A DNA stretch of 64,000 nucleotides from Paramarasmius palmivorus. Its lineage: Eukaryota; Basidiomycota; Agaricomycetes; Agaricales; Marasmiaceae. Location: the NCBI GenBank assembly GCA_037176845.1, contig JAYKXP010000004.1, forward strand, positions 310,001 to 374,000. The letters run 5' to 3'. The first letter of the stretch is position 1, and each line of letters begins with the position of its first letter. This document shows, one piece after another, positions 50,339 to 60,102 of this stretch. Both the position numbers and the translations under genes were made by a program. The notes under the pieces were generated by a model. That model was not told where the DNA came from and did no database searches. It was given only the letters and a program-made list of their open reading frames with translations.

Positions 50339-50878
50339 ATAGATGTAGAATTAATTGTATCTTTTCCTCATCTTTTTCTTTTTCTTTGCTTCCTCCGGTC
50401 TCATACACTGTGTCATCATTGCCATCACCAACTGCTGTATTCTTTTTGCCACGAATATCAACGACGATGTTACAGCTGTCGAGCTGTATGTTACATTACG
50501 CATGTTGTGCAGTGTTCTCAAAATAAATACATTGCATAAAATTCATTTGAGACGACGGCTTCTTCAACACCAACATACAACGACACACCTGGCTTTTGGA
50601 ATCTGAATTCGAAAAGCAGCCAGTGTGCTGGGAAACCTGAAAAATCGAGTTCAACTGCCATCATGAGCGCCCGAGCTCACCGAGTCAAGCATCACCATCA
50701 CTTTGGCTTCTGACCTATCCTCTACAAATGGTCAAATTTCAAACCCATGATGATAGTGACGTCTTTATATCAAGGTCTTCAAGCTTTACCTATCGGGACT
50801 TGGGAAATACCTCGACATTCTTGGACATAGGACTTGTATAATATGGGCAGCCAGGTATTCGTCAAGTATCGGTGATTC
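50339..50878. other. Intergenic region: TEF1 3' UTR and SDR promoter
   Basis: 540 bp. The first 60 bases are T-rich, suiting a fungal 3' end. No further gene, repeat or TATA box was recognised before the ATG at 50879. Confidence 0.5.
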
Positions 50879-52235
50879 ATGGCACCACTTCAACTCGTGA
50901 GCCCTTTTCTCTCTCTAGCCCGAACCAAAATCGCTCACGCGAATTATTCGTAGCTTCTCACAGGCGCTACAGGCTTTATCGGAGGAAGTACCCTCTACAC
51001 TCTCCTACAACGCCCTGACGTGCGCGACGGTCTTATTGAGATAACGTGTCTCGTACGAGGCGAAGAACGGGCCCAACAACTTCGTCACGAATTGGGTGTC
51101 AAGACTGTTGTAGCGGACTTGGACCAGGAAGATATCATGGAGCGGTCTGCGAGGGAGAGCGATGGTGAGTTGTGTCCGCGTTGTCGCTGATAGTTCGATG
51201 CTCACACTTGTCACAATAGTCATCATACACACGGCCAACTCAGACCATCCCAAAGGAGCGGCGGCATTGGTGAGAGGTTTGGAGAAAAGGGCAGTGGAGA
51301 TTGGGAGGAAGTTAGTCTTCATTCATGTGAGTGTGAAAAACTTGCACCTTAAGGCTTAATATGCTCTGGGACTGACGCCCATGGTGGATATAGAGCTCTG
51401 GGACGGGTGCGTTAACGGATGATGCCAGAGGCGAATATGCGGCTGAGAAGATGTATGATTTTGCAAGTGTTTGTTTCTCGGCGTATGCTAATTCGGATGC
51501 ATAATAGCTACCAAGACCTGGATTGTTCAGATATTCGGGCCATACCGACGACATACATTCATCGCGGGACAGATATAATCATCCAGAACGCTGCTGAGAG
51601 GGGCAACATCAGGGGATATGTTGTTATGCCACCGTTGATTTGTATGTCATTGTCGTTTTGACCTTAAACATCTTACTTACCTTTCAGCGATAGATGGGAG
51701 AGGCAAAGGGCCCTTTAGCCGAACCTCAGTCCAAATCCCAGCCCTTATCCGCGCTACACTCAAACTTGGACAGGCACCATATATCGGGAAAGGCCTCGGG
51801 TTGTGGAACGGCGTGCACATTCAGAATCTGGTCGATCTCTATATGATCCTCTTGGACGATGCGCTTCTGTCCTCGCCCCAGGCACCGACTGGAGCGGAAG
51901 GTTACTATTTTTGTGCGACCGATAGTTTTCAGTGGAAAGAGCTGGCTGGGGAAATTGGTAAGCAGCTCTTCAAGAGGGGAGTTATTGGGACACCCGAGCC
52001 AAGGATGGTTAGTCGGGAAGAGGAGGTAGACGTGTTTGGAAAGTGGAGCGGGTATGCATATGCCAGTAACTCGCGCTCGAAAGCAGGGAAGGCTTATGAG
52101 TTAGGGTGGAGGCCGAAGTATCATACGAATAGGCTGTTCCATTCGATCGACGAAGAGTATGATGCGGTTATTGAGGAGGGAGCTCAGCAGGTGCCAAAGG
52201 TTCATTTCGACGACATGTATAATTTGGAAATCTAA
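50879..52235 (+). CDS. Extended SDR, NAD(P)-dependent epimerase/dehydratase-like
   Basis: Rossmann-fold oxidoreductase, substrate unknown. Six exons, with introns at 50897-50953, 51167-51219, 51327-51393, 51467-51507 (41 bases) and 51642-51687, give one open frame. The start MAPLQLLLTGATGFIGGSTL carries the cofactor motif TGATGFIGG (TGxxGxxG). A conserved acidic end of strand 2 appears in VVADLD, then VIIHTANSDHPKGAAALVRG. The active-site YxxxK is in EYAAEKMYDF. The C-terminal part (APYIGKGLGLWNGVHIQNLV, YYFCATDSFQWKELAGEIGK, AYELGWRPKYHTNRLFHSID) is of the substrate-binding type seen in NmrA/epimerase-like fungal proteins. The 3' half is repeated as a broken copy at 54660-55133. Confidence 0.83.
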
Positions 52236-52400
52236 CAGCCACCCCTTCTTGCAACATATCGGACCTGCTGTGTATTGTTGTGTGCTCTAATGAAGCCGTG
52301 TCTAGAAGCTTATCACGCCAGCAAGCACCCTTCGGTTGATGTCAAGATAAAGGGCTTAGTAACCCGAGCGCACTCCAAGGCCATGCTGCATCCATGAGCA

Positions 52401-52428
52401 AGGTCAGAACGTGGTCTATGGCATTTAA
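52401..52428 (+). repeat. Conserved spacer block upstream of gene A
   Basis: AGGTCAGAACGTGGTCT (52401-52417) followed by GCATTTAA recurs at 55403-55430 in front of gene B. It is shared non-coding sequence within the tandem duplication and may be a promoter element or transcript leader kept in both copies. Confidence 0.55.
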
Positions 52429-52536
52429 ATCATACCATTATAGGGAACTTCAGGAGATCCCCAGCAAGGCTTGGTAAGGTTTTGACCGTAACTGCATTCC
52501 AATGTGACTGATTCTGGCGATTTCAGAAACATCCTT

Positions 52537-54367
52537 ATGAGAGTTTCGAAGAAAGCCAGCGAAGCTCTTTCGAAGCTTTCTCTGGACTTCAAGGAAGGCT
52601 GGGGTCAAGGCCCGGTATTCGAATGGTACAAGAAACTTTCCAGAGATGAATCTAGCATTGACCGACTCGAAATTCGCTTTGACAAAAACGGCATGTGGCA
52701 TCGCTTTGTGGTTTTGTACATGAAGGACAACACCGTTCATCGTTTTGATCGTAGACCAGAAGCAATCAACACTTGGGTGGGCCTCAACTCACCCGTCGAA
52801 ACGAGGGATGAATGTATTCGAGGACTTGATAAAGAGGGAGTCGAGGAGGTCGAAAGAGCAGATTGCGAGATTGAGCTTTTGTTGGATGGTAAAGTCGACC
52901 TCAAAGTCGTATTATCGGCTTGTTTTGCGATATCCAAGACCGCTAAGGATTATACCGTCCTGGAGCACAATTGCTTCTTTTTCTCCTGGACCATCTTGAT
53001 GGTAACATCGCGATACTCCATGCCCTACGATCACCTGGAGCCCGGTGCTGTGTTGAACCGCATCAAACACCATATCCCTCGACTCACATCATCCATCGTT
53101 GACGATATAACACGTCTCCTGGTCAATATCGTGGCGGAAACCGTTTCCACATTCAAAATCACCGCGAATGAAGCAGTTTATCGAGGGATGTCACCTCTTG
53201 CACGTGCAGTGGCCAATTTTCCAACCCCAATCCTTCGGTTTTTTTGCAGGCGCACGTTCAGTGCTCGACTATACATGGGCTTGCGTCGCCAGTTGCAAGC
53301 AAAGGTCAAGGAGATGCTGGAGGGTATTGCAGTCAGAGTGACCAGAGGAGCACTCCTACATTCGTCTATAAAGCGCCTCCTTGCGGAACGTCTGTGGCTC
53401 AGCGATCTTAACAAAATTGTTAGCGCTGCCATCCAGATGGAACTTATCGGAATACTGTGGAGTGCAGTGTTCGATGCGCTGTGTAAGGGTTTTGGGGAAG
53501 TCAATATGGAGGATGTCATCCAGTCAGTACACAATTCTCGCTCGAGGGTTTTTCGAAACGGGTCAAGGCCAGCTCAATTTTTTGCCGTATGGAACGCCGC
53601 TTTACACGGTGGTTTGTGTTCCGCCAGAGATCTGGCTAAGAAGGAAGAGGCCGAGGTTCAACAAGAAAGAGAGGACGCGATCAGGAACGCGCTTAGGGAA
53701 GACCCTGATGATCCTAATAGAGGCCTGCAAAGCCTGTTTGAGCAAGACGAGGAGTACCTACTTAAGTTAAGCAAACAGATGTTCGATCGTGCCTGGAGCG
53801 CTGCAGCAATAGGTGCGAAAAGGGAGGCCCAGCATGTCGTCGAAAAAACCAAGGGAGCAATCGAGTCGAAATTCCATGGTGAAAGAGAGCGAATGTGGCA
53901 GGCAGTTTGGGACATTTGGGACGATACCTGGGATCGAACACAAAGAAGCGTCCGGACGATGTCCATCGAGACCCTGAAAAGTGTCGTTTCACAAATATTA
54001 GCAGCCGGCTGTCAGGCTGTACTCGACGAATTGAACGACGCAAAGGCGGAAGGTCATTCGTTGAAAGCGCGAATACTGCGAGATAAAACCAAGCGGCAGG
54101 TCAGCAACATTTCAACTTTTCTGGATGGCTGTATGAAACTCAATGTGACCTGTCCAGGAGAATCATCGGATGACCAACAGAACGATACAAGAGCTAATGC
54201 AGAAAATCATGGAGAAATATACGGTTAATGGCACTATCCTAGACAGTCTACACAGCACCATGTCTCAAGTATGGGTCCATGCCCATAATCTGCCGCCTTT
54301 GCAGACCGTCGAATCCATGGACACCATGGGCGGAGTAGGTACCACGGTTAACATCAACACGTCATAG
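52537..54367 (+). CDS. Unknown protein A, tandem paralog, putative permuted papain-like N-terminus
   Basis: Not a recognised family. Two exons (intron 54100-54157) give 590 residues. The start at 52537 (MRVSKKASEALSKLSLDF) was chosen because gene B begins alike and a likely UTR intron ends just before it; an upstream in-frame GTG is not a start. Residues about 24-170 look globular: GQGPVFEWYKKLS, WHRFVVLYMKDNTVHRFDRR (His55, His68), CEIELLLDGKVDLKVVLSAC, and VLEHNCFFFSWTILMVTSRY (His144, Cys146). An early His on a beta strand followed by an NC motif at the head of a hydrophobic helix recalls permuted NlpC/P60, LRAT and PPPDE enzymes; this is inference. The remaining 400 residues look mostly helical, with charged segments (KKEEAEVQQEREDAIRNALR) and Trp-rich repeats (MWQAVWDIWDDTWDRTQRSV). 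Confidence 0.7.
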
Positions 54368-54659
54368 ATTTCCGTGCAGTGTCCTCTTTGGATATGCAGG
54401 GAAAAGATAAAACAAGACTCTTGTTTTATTTGATTGGTTCTATTGATTCTTGAAGTCGTAGAACCTGTATCAATGATGCATGGTCCCTCGATCAAGCTTC
54501 AGAGATACTACCGACAACCCTAGTTTGATAAGATCGAATGAAGTCCACCGCGAGTTTGAGTGTTCAAGTTTGAAACTATCTGGCTGCCTTCGCAGTATCT
54601 TTTGAGCTTTTTGAGTTGGAGAAAATTAGTGATGATGGTGTGCCAGGTGAGAATACACT
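54368..54659. other. Spacer between the two duplication units
   Basis: About 290 bp after gene A. No homology with the sequence following gene B was noticed. It ends where similarity to the SDR gene begins. No gene is seen. Confidence 0.5.
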
Positions 54660-55133
54660 CGAAGATCGGAAGTCATTCATGTGAGTTTGAAGAATGTGCA
54701 CCTTACTATGCTTTGGGGCTGACGCCCACGATGGATATAGAGCTCTGGGACGGGTGCGTTAACGGATGATGCCAGAGGTGAATATGCGGCTGAGAAGATG
54801 TATGATTTTGCAAGCATTTATCCTTCTTGTAACTCGGATGCGCTTCTGTCCACGCCCCAGGCGCCCACCGGAGTGGAAGGGTACTATTTTTGTGCGACCG
54901 AGAGTTTTCAGTGGAAAGAACTGGCTGGGGAAATCGGTAACCGGCTCTTCAAGAAGGACGTCATTGGGACGCGAGGATGTTTAAAACAGGGAAGGCTTTT
55001 GAATTGGGGTGGAGACCGGAGTACCATACCGACAGGTTCTATTCAATCGACGAAGAGTACGATGCGGTTATTGAGGAGGGAACCGATCAGGCGCCAAAGG
55101 TTCATTTCGCTGATATATAATTCGGGAATCTAA
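54660..55133 (+). pseudogene. Broken duplicate of the 3' half of the SDR gene
   Basis: Nearly identical to parts of 51310-52235. The end of SDR intron 3 and all of exon 4 are present (54731-54803, TGCGTTAACGGATGATGCCA, only about one mismatch over 73 bases). Then about 360 bases are missing, joined at a shared GATGC (54838-54842). YYFCATESFQWKELAGEIGN is kept, then a second deletion of about 90 bases shifts the frame. The final part matches the SDR tail (GGTTCATTTCG) but out of frame. The intron 4 donor GTGTTT has become GCATTT. The Rossmann half and the start codon are absent, so no SDR enzyme can be made. A 111-codon open frame (54798-55133) crosses the remnant by chance. Confidence 0.85.
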
Positions 55134-55548
55134 CGAGCACTTTGTGGAACCTCACCGTCTATAAAACACGACAAACCCCCAGGACGTTATTAGGCGACTC
55201 ATGGCGATATGAATGTGAAAGCTTACCGGAATGAAGCTCACCAGATCCCGCCACGTCCAGATTTGAATATGGGGCCGCAGAATGCGCACTGATTCTGTGA
55301 CGATCGGGAGATGTGAGCGTTCAGTGCATTCAATGCAGATACACGTATACTCCAAATGCCCAGGGGTTAAGGGAACACAAGGGCTCGGGTGTCAAGGCCT
55401 GCAGGTCAGAACGTGGTCTTCTGCATTTAAGGTCTACTTGCCCACTGACCGACTCGATCCAGAAACTCTCCTCGAGATAACTGCGGTAAGATACTCGAAG
55501 TTTCAGTTACCCTCCAGCATCACTCATTCTCACTTCGATGCAGCTCCC
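55134..55548. other. Upstream region of gene B
   Basis: About 415 bp. It contains the spacer block shared with gene A (55403-55430) and a probable 5' UTR intron, donor GCGGTAAGA near 55484 and acceptor GATGCAG near 55543, ending just before the ATG at 55549. An open frame continues upstream to 55282 but has no counterpart in gene A, so it was not used. Confidence 0.5.
55403..55430 (+). repeat. Conserved spacer block upstream of gene B
   Basis: Second copy of the AGGTCAGAACGTGGTCT ... GCATTTAA block found at 52401-52428. The 17-base part is identical. Confidence 0.55.
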
Positions 55549-57366
55549 ATGAGAAACGTGAAGAAAGCCAAACAAGAAAGTTTCCAAAAGCGCATAGTTG
55601 CTCTAGATTTTACCGACTGCCAGTGGGGGACAGGCCCAGTTTTTGACTGGTACAAGGAACTCTCCCAGCACGGACTGTCCAGAAGCATTAACCGACTCGA
55701 GGTCCGCTTGGACAAGAGTAGCCTGGTACCGCACCGCTTCGTGGTACTATACATGATGGACAACGCCGTCCATCGAGTGGACCGCAGACCCCAGGAAAGA
55801 TCCATCGATGTGCTGAAGAACAACGCCGTCCCCACGAAAGATGAATTTGAGCAGGGCCTGGACGAAGGGGATGTAGCGGACATCCAAAAGACGACCGAAT
55901 GCGAGATCGAGCTTTTCCTGGACGGAAAAGTCGATCTTGAAGTGGTGTTATCGGCATGTTTTTCCATATCCAAAGATGGACGTGCCAACGAGTACACATT
56001 CTTGGAGCACAACTGCTTTTTCTTCTCTTGGACTATCTTGACGGTTACCTCGAGATATTACCTGCCATACGACCGGCTGGAATCCAATACATTAGTGGAT
56101 CGCATCAAGCCACGTCTTCCCGAGCTTACCTCGTTCATCGTAGACGAAGCGGCGAACCTATTGATAAACATTGTGGTGAACACTGTCATCATATTCCGCG
56201 AGAAAGCGGGCAAAGCCGTTCTCCGGGGAATGTCCTTCACGGCGCGGATTTTGGGCAGACTTCCAGCTGGTGTGCTCGAGTTCATTTTGCGGCGCATGTT
56301 CGAGGCTCGACTCCACTTAGGGTTGCGTAACCAGCTAACGAAAAAGGTCGGAGAGATCCTAACGGAAAAGGCGGTCGAGATTACGCAAGGTGCGCTGCAG
56401 CACCACAACGTACCCCAGCTTCTTGCACGGCGTCTGTGGCTCAACGAGATCGACAATTTCATTCGATCAGCACTTCAGATGGAGATTACGGGTGTGCTGT
56501 GGAGCGCCATTTTCGACGCGCTATGCGTAGGGTTTGGAGAGGTGAAGACGGAGGATCTGATCGAAGCTGTGAAAAAACGCAAATCGAAGATTTTCCAGGG
56601 CAGCAGGCCAGTCCAGTTTTTTGCAGTTTGGAACGCAGCGTTGAACGGTGGTCTGCGTTCCGCGAGAGAGAAGACTCGAGAGAAGGAGACAAATATCAGA
56701 CAGGAAAGAGAGAAGGAGATCAGCAGCGCTCTTGAAGATGACGACGACAATCCAGATGAAAGGTTGAAACGCCTGGCCAAAAGCGACGAAGATGCCAGAC
56801 GCGACTTGAATAAGGCCATGTTTGATCTTGCATGGGATGCTGCGGGTAAAGGTGCAAAGGTGGAGGCGCAAAAGCTTGTCGAAGAAACCAAGGACACAAT
56901 CGGGGCGAAGCATCAGGGTGAAAGAGCAAAAATGTGGAAAATTGTCTGGGATGTCTGGGATGATACATTCCACGAAACACAGAAACGCGTCAGAACGATG
57001 TCAATTGAGACATTGGAAAAGGTAATGGATAAAATTTTGACGATAGGGAGCGACATTGTACTCAAAGAGCTGAGTGATGTGAAAGCGGAAAGTCATTCCC
57101 TGAATGCGCGCCTGCTAAATCGGCCTGAAAAGGTGAACTTTCTTGTCAATCTACGAGAGTCCATGGTACTTACCGCTTGCACCTAGGAAAGAATGAACAA
57201 CAAAACGATACAGGAACTGATGCAGGATACTATGCGGAGGAATACGTTCAGTAGCGCAATATTGGAGAATATTAACGGGACCATGTCCCGAATTTGGGTC
57301 CAAGTCCACAAGAATTTGCAGAACCGTGTCGAGCAGGCGCTGGAGAACGTAATGGAGACGATCTAG
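55549..57366 (+). CDS. Unknown protein B, tandem paralog of protein A
   Basis: Two exons (intron 57133-57186) give 587 residues, colinear with protein A. Start MRNVKKAKQESFQKRIVALD. Shared blocks are GTGPVFDWYKELSQ, PHRFVVLYMMDNAVHRVDRR (His62, His75), CEIELFLDGKVDLEVVLSAC, and FLEHNCFFFSWTILTVTSRY (His154, Cys156). Further on come LQMEITGVLWSAIFDALCVG, FFAVWNAALNGGLRSAREKT, MWKIVWDVWDDTFHETQKRV and RTMSIETLEKVM. After the intron the exon KTIQELMQDTMRRNTF ends NLQNRVEQALENVMETI. Without splicing the frame would stop at 57186 and lose this conserved end. The first block has the best-kept residues; the helical rest diverges more. Roughly half of aligned residues look identical between A and B. 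A cysteine amidase or peptidase activity is a hypothesis only. Confidence 0.72.
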
Positions 57367-57665
57367 AAATACCGTACCGTAACCTAGGATGTCGGATTCT
57401 TTGGCGGGCGCTTCAAGTTGCACCGTTGCCGTTTGATGCGAAAATAACTTGTTTTGTGCACAAAATCCATCTCTTCAGTCAGGTGCCATATCAACGCGAT
57501 CTCCAAGATGTTGAAGTTGTCAGGAGGACGTTCTTGGAGGACAATGATGGTGGTATAAAGCCAAACCAATCTAGCCCGTGGTCCGTGCGCCTAGCACGCT
57601 AGCGACGCGAGGTGTCACAAAATGTGACCAGTACTCCAAGACCCTCTTGTAATCTGCCCTCACCC

Positions 57666-58232
57666 ATGCCTCCTAGTAAACGTGAGTTTAGCTCGAAAAG
57701 GTCCCAAGAAAACTATTTCTGACGCGTCGCAGGCCCAGCTTCTGATTTTGAGGACGATCAAGCGTCCGATGGAGAGTTTGCTCCAGGGCCCTCGAAGCCC
57801 GTCGCCAAAAAGCCCCGTGCTACTAAAGCCAAGGCGACGACGACGACTGCCAACACCAACAGAACCCTCGCAGAACTCGAAGCCATGTCACACAGCGACC
57901 TAGCTGCCTACGCGTTCCAACTCCAAACCCAACTCTCTGGAGGCGAATGGACTCCCGAGAAGATCCAAGAACGTATCAACAAGACGGCTGACATCTGTCG
58001 TGCAGAGATCAAGAAACAGATGAAATGGCAACCTTCGTGTAAGCAAGGAACGACGAAATGGTCCTATACTGCTGTGGTGCCGCATGAGGATGTGTTCTAT
58101 GGGTTGTTTGGGATTGAGAAAGGTGGCAAAGCGTGGAAGACGAAGAAGGTGCCTCTGGAGGAATTTAGGCAGAAAGTTGGACATATCAGTGCTAGTGTGA
58201 GTGAGAGGATTGGGTTGTTGAACGGATACTAA
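57666..58232 (+). CDS. Small conserved protein of unknown function, nuclear type
   Basis: Two exons (intron 57682-57732) give 171 residues: MPPSKRPASDFEDDQASDGE, then a basic Ala/Thr/Lys stretch (KKPRATKAKATTTTANTNRT) resembling a nuclear localisation signal. The second half is helical and ordered: LAELEAMSHSDLAAYAFQLQ, GGEWTPEKIQERINKTADIC, EIKKQMKWQPSCKQGTTKWS, then DVFYGLFGIEKGGKAWKTKK. The unspliced alternative would break the first exon. No named domain is recognised; the acidic/basic leader and compact helical end would suit a chromatin- or DNA-associated factor, but this is not shown. Confidence 0.68.
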
Positions 58233-58645
58233 TGTATTATTTTAGATTCGATACGGTAGCTTGAGGCTTACGGGTACAGAAGTGAGGGTCACGTGGAATA
58301 AAGAAGAAAAAACGTTTACAGTTTCTGGAACATATGGACTGTAGACAGACTACTTACATGCTACATAAGTAACAGGCTACTGGAGCGCTAAGAGTACTTG
58401 CTCGCATAATTGTGATTACATCAACTTTTTGGGAGTGACCGGGGTCCTGTTCCCACACGCCAAACCGAAGTGCTGCTCGTCGTCGTTTGAAACGCCCACC
58501 GTCAAGACACCACACACCCCATTTCCGCCAAAAAAACACCAGTGAGTGTCGATATACCTCTGTGAGAGCCAATGTTCCTGTCTTTATGACATTTCGTTGG
58601 CTGGTTTCGCTGGATTCATACTAACTCGGTTGGATGTACCTCTAG
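58233..58645. other. Intergenic region with RPL32 promoter and 5' UTR intron
   Basis: 413 bp. The last 110 bases look like a 5' UTR intron, donor CCAGTGAGTGT near 58540 and acceptor CTCTAG directly before the ATG at 58646, a common layout for fungal ribosomal protein genes. No other feature is seen. Confidence 0.5.
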
Positions 58646-59132
58646 ATGGCCATCAAGACGCCTATTGTGAAGAAACGCACCAAACACTTCAAACGACACC
58701 AGTCGGATCGTTATCACAGCGTCAAGGAGGCATGGCGGAAACCAAAGGGTATTGATAACAGAGTTAGGAGGAGATTCAAGGGCCAGTCGCCCATGCCCAA
58801 GGTGAGTTCACTATACTTTTTTAAAATTTCTATTTGCTAACCCTCGACTGCAGATTGGTTATGGAAGCAACAAGAAGACACGTCACCTTCTCCCCAACGG
58901 TCTCAAAAAGTTCCTCGTTTCCAACGTCAAGGAACTCGAGCTGCTCTTGATGCACAACAAGAGCTACGCTGCTGAGATTGCTCACAACGTCTCCAGCAGG
59001 AACCGTACCACCATTCTTGAGAGGTGCGCTCACACAATTTATCTTGAATTCACTTTCTCATTATCTTGCAGGGCAAAAGTTCTTGGTGTCAAAGTGACAA
59101 ACCCAGCAGCTCGCTTGCGGTCAGAAGAGTAG
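58646..59132 (+). CDS. RPL32: 60S ribosomal protein L32 (eL32)
   Basis: Three exons code for about 128 residues. [40 protein letters not shown] and [11 protein letters not shown] are followed by [40 protein letters not shown] and [17 protein letters not shown], then [19 protein letters not shown]. This is the complete eL32 family sequence with a very basic first half that binds 25S rRNA. Codon use is highly biased, as in TEF1. Confidence 0.97.
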
Positions 59133-59179
59133 ATATTCGATTACTCTATGTATTCTATGCCATGTGACCTTTATACACC

Positions 59180-60097
59180 ATGACCATGCTTCGCTCTGCC
59201 TCTCATGCTGGTGACTGGTACACCTCCAATTCGACCAGGCTCGACTCTCAGCTCAGTCAATGGCTGGCAGATGTAGACATTCCTGCCCGTAAACTGAAAG
59301 CAGTCATCGCCCCTCATGCAGGGTATTCGTATAGCGGTCCTACTGCTGCTTGGGCGTACAAGCCCATCGATACGTCGTCTATCAAGAGGGTGTTTATATT
59401 AGGCCCTTCACATCACGTCTACCTAGATGGATGTGCCTTGTCGCCTTGCGATGCGTACGCAACGCCCCTAGGCGATTTGGAGATCGATAAAGAGACAGTC
59501 GAAGAGTTGAAGAAGACGGGCAAGTTTGAGGAGTTTACAAAGGGCGAAGACGAGGATGAACATTCACTGGAGATGCATTTGCCATATGTGCGAAAAGTGT
59601 TTGGAGACCAAGTGAAGATTGTGCCCATCGTAGTGGGTGCTATCACCACTGAATCGGAGAAGGAGTATGGCAAGCTGCTCGCACCGTACCTGGAGGCAGA
59701 CGATACGTTCTTTGTCGTGTCTAGCGATTTCTGCCATTGGGGAACAAGGTTTTCATACACATTCTACTATCCTTCTCCCGACGCTGACGGCCAGGGCATA
59801 CGCCTGTCGTCTTCGGCCCAGCTCTCGTCTTCCTATCCTATCCACCAATCCATTCGCAAACTAGATCACGAAGCTATCGATATCCTCACAGGACCCCAAT
59901 CTCACGATGAATTCGCCGAGTATCTTCGCAGGACGAAGAACACGATTTGCGGGAGACATCCTATTGGAGTCTTGTTGGGCGCTCTTTCAGGAAATGATCA
60001 GGCCAAGATTGAATGGGTTCGGTATAAACAGAGCAGTGAATGCGAGACGTTGAGGGACAGCAGTGTTAGTTATGCTAGTGCTCTAGTTACAGTCTAG
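59180..60097 (+). CDS. MHO1: MEMO1/Mho1 family protein
   Basis: Single exon, 305 residues. Conserved MEMO signatures: SASHAGDWYTSNSTRLDSQL, AVIAPHAGYSYSGPTAAWAY, RVFILGPSHHVYLDGCALSP, EHSLEMHLPYVRKVFGDQVK, IVPIVVGAITTES, FFVVSSDFCHWGTRFSYT and RHPIGVLLGALSG. The fold resembles class III extradiol dioxygenases; the His residues (APHAG, GPSHH, FCHWG) and the Cys correspond to the metal/redox site proposed for human MEMO1, which binds copper or iron. Role in fungi is poorly known. The first ATG at 59180 gives MTMLRSASHAG; the second Met is equally possible. It begins only 48 bases after the RPL32 stop, so the RPL32 3' end and the MEMO promoter overlap. Confidence 0.95.
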   Translation: MTMLRSASHAGDWYTSNSTRLDSQLSQWLADVDIPARKLKAVIAPHAGYSYSGPTAAWAYKPIDTSSIKRVFILGPSHHVYLDGCALSPCDAYATPLGDLEIDKETVEELKKTGKFEEFTKGEDEDEHSLEMHLPYVRKVFGDQVKIVPIVVGAITTESEKEYGKLLAPYLEADDTFFVVSSDFCHWGTRFSYTFYYPSPDADGQGIRLSSSAQLSSSYPIHQSIRKLDHEAIDILTGPQSHDEFAEYLRRTKNTICGRHPIGVLLGALSGNDQAKIEWVRYKQSSECETLRDSSVSYASALVTV

Positions 60098-60102
60098 ATA
60101 GT

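Noticed and set aside
52504..52536. Upstream start for gene A at 52504
   Set aside because: The codon is GTG, and the following sequence ends in a likely intron acceptor (GATTTCAG). Gene B supports the ATG at 52537.
54798..55133. 111-codon open frame in the SDR remnant as a real gene
   Set aside because: It starts inside a former exon, crosses two deletions and a frameshift, and lacks the cofactor-binding half.
55282..55548. Extended N-terminus of gene B in the same open frame
   Set aside because: It has no counterpart in gene A, and a clean intron (GTAAGA..GATGCAG) covers part of it.
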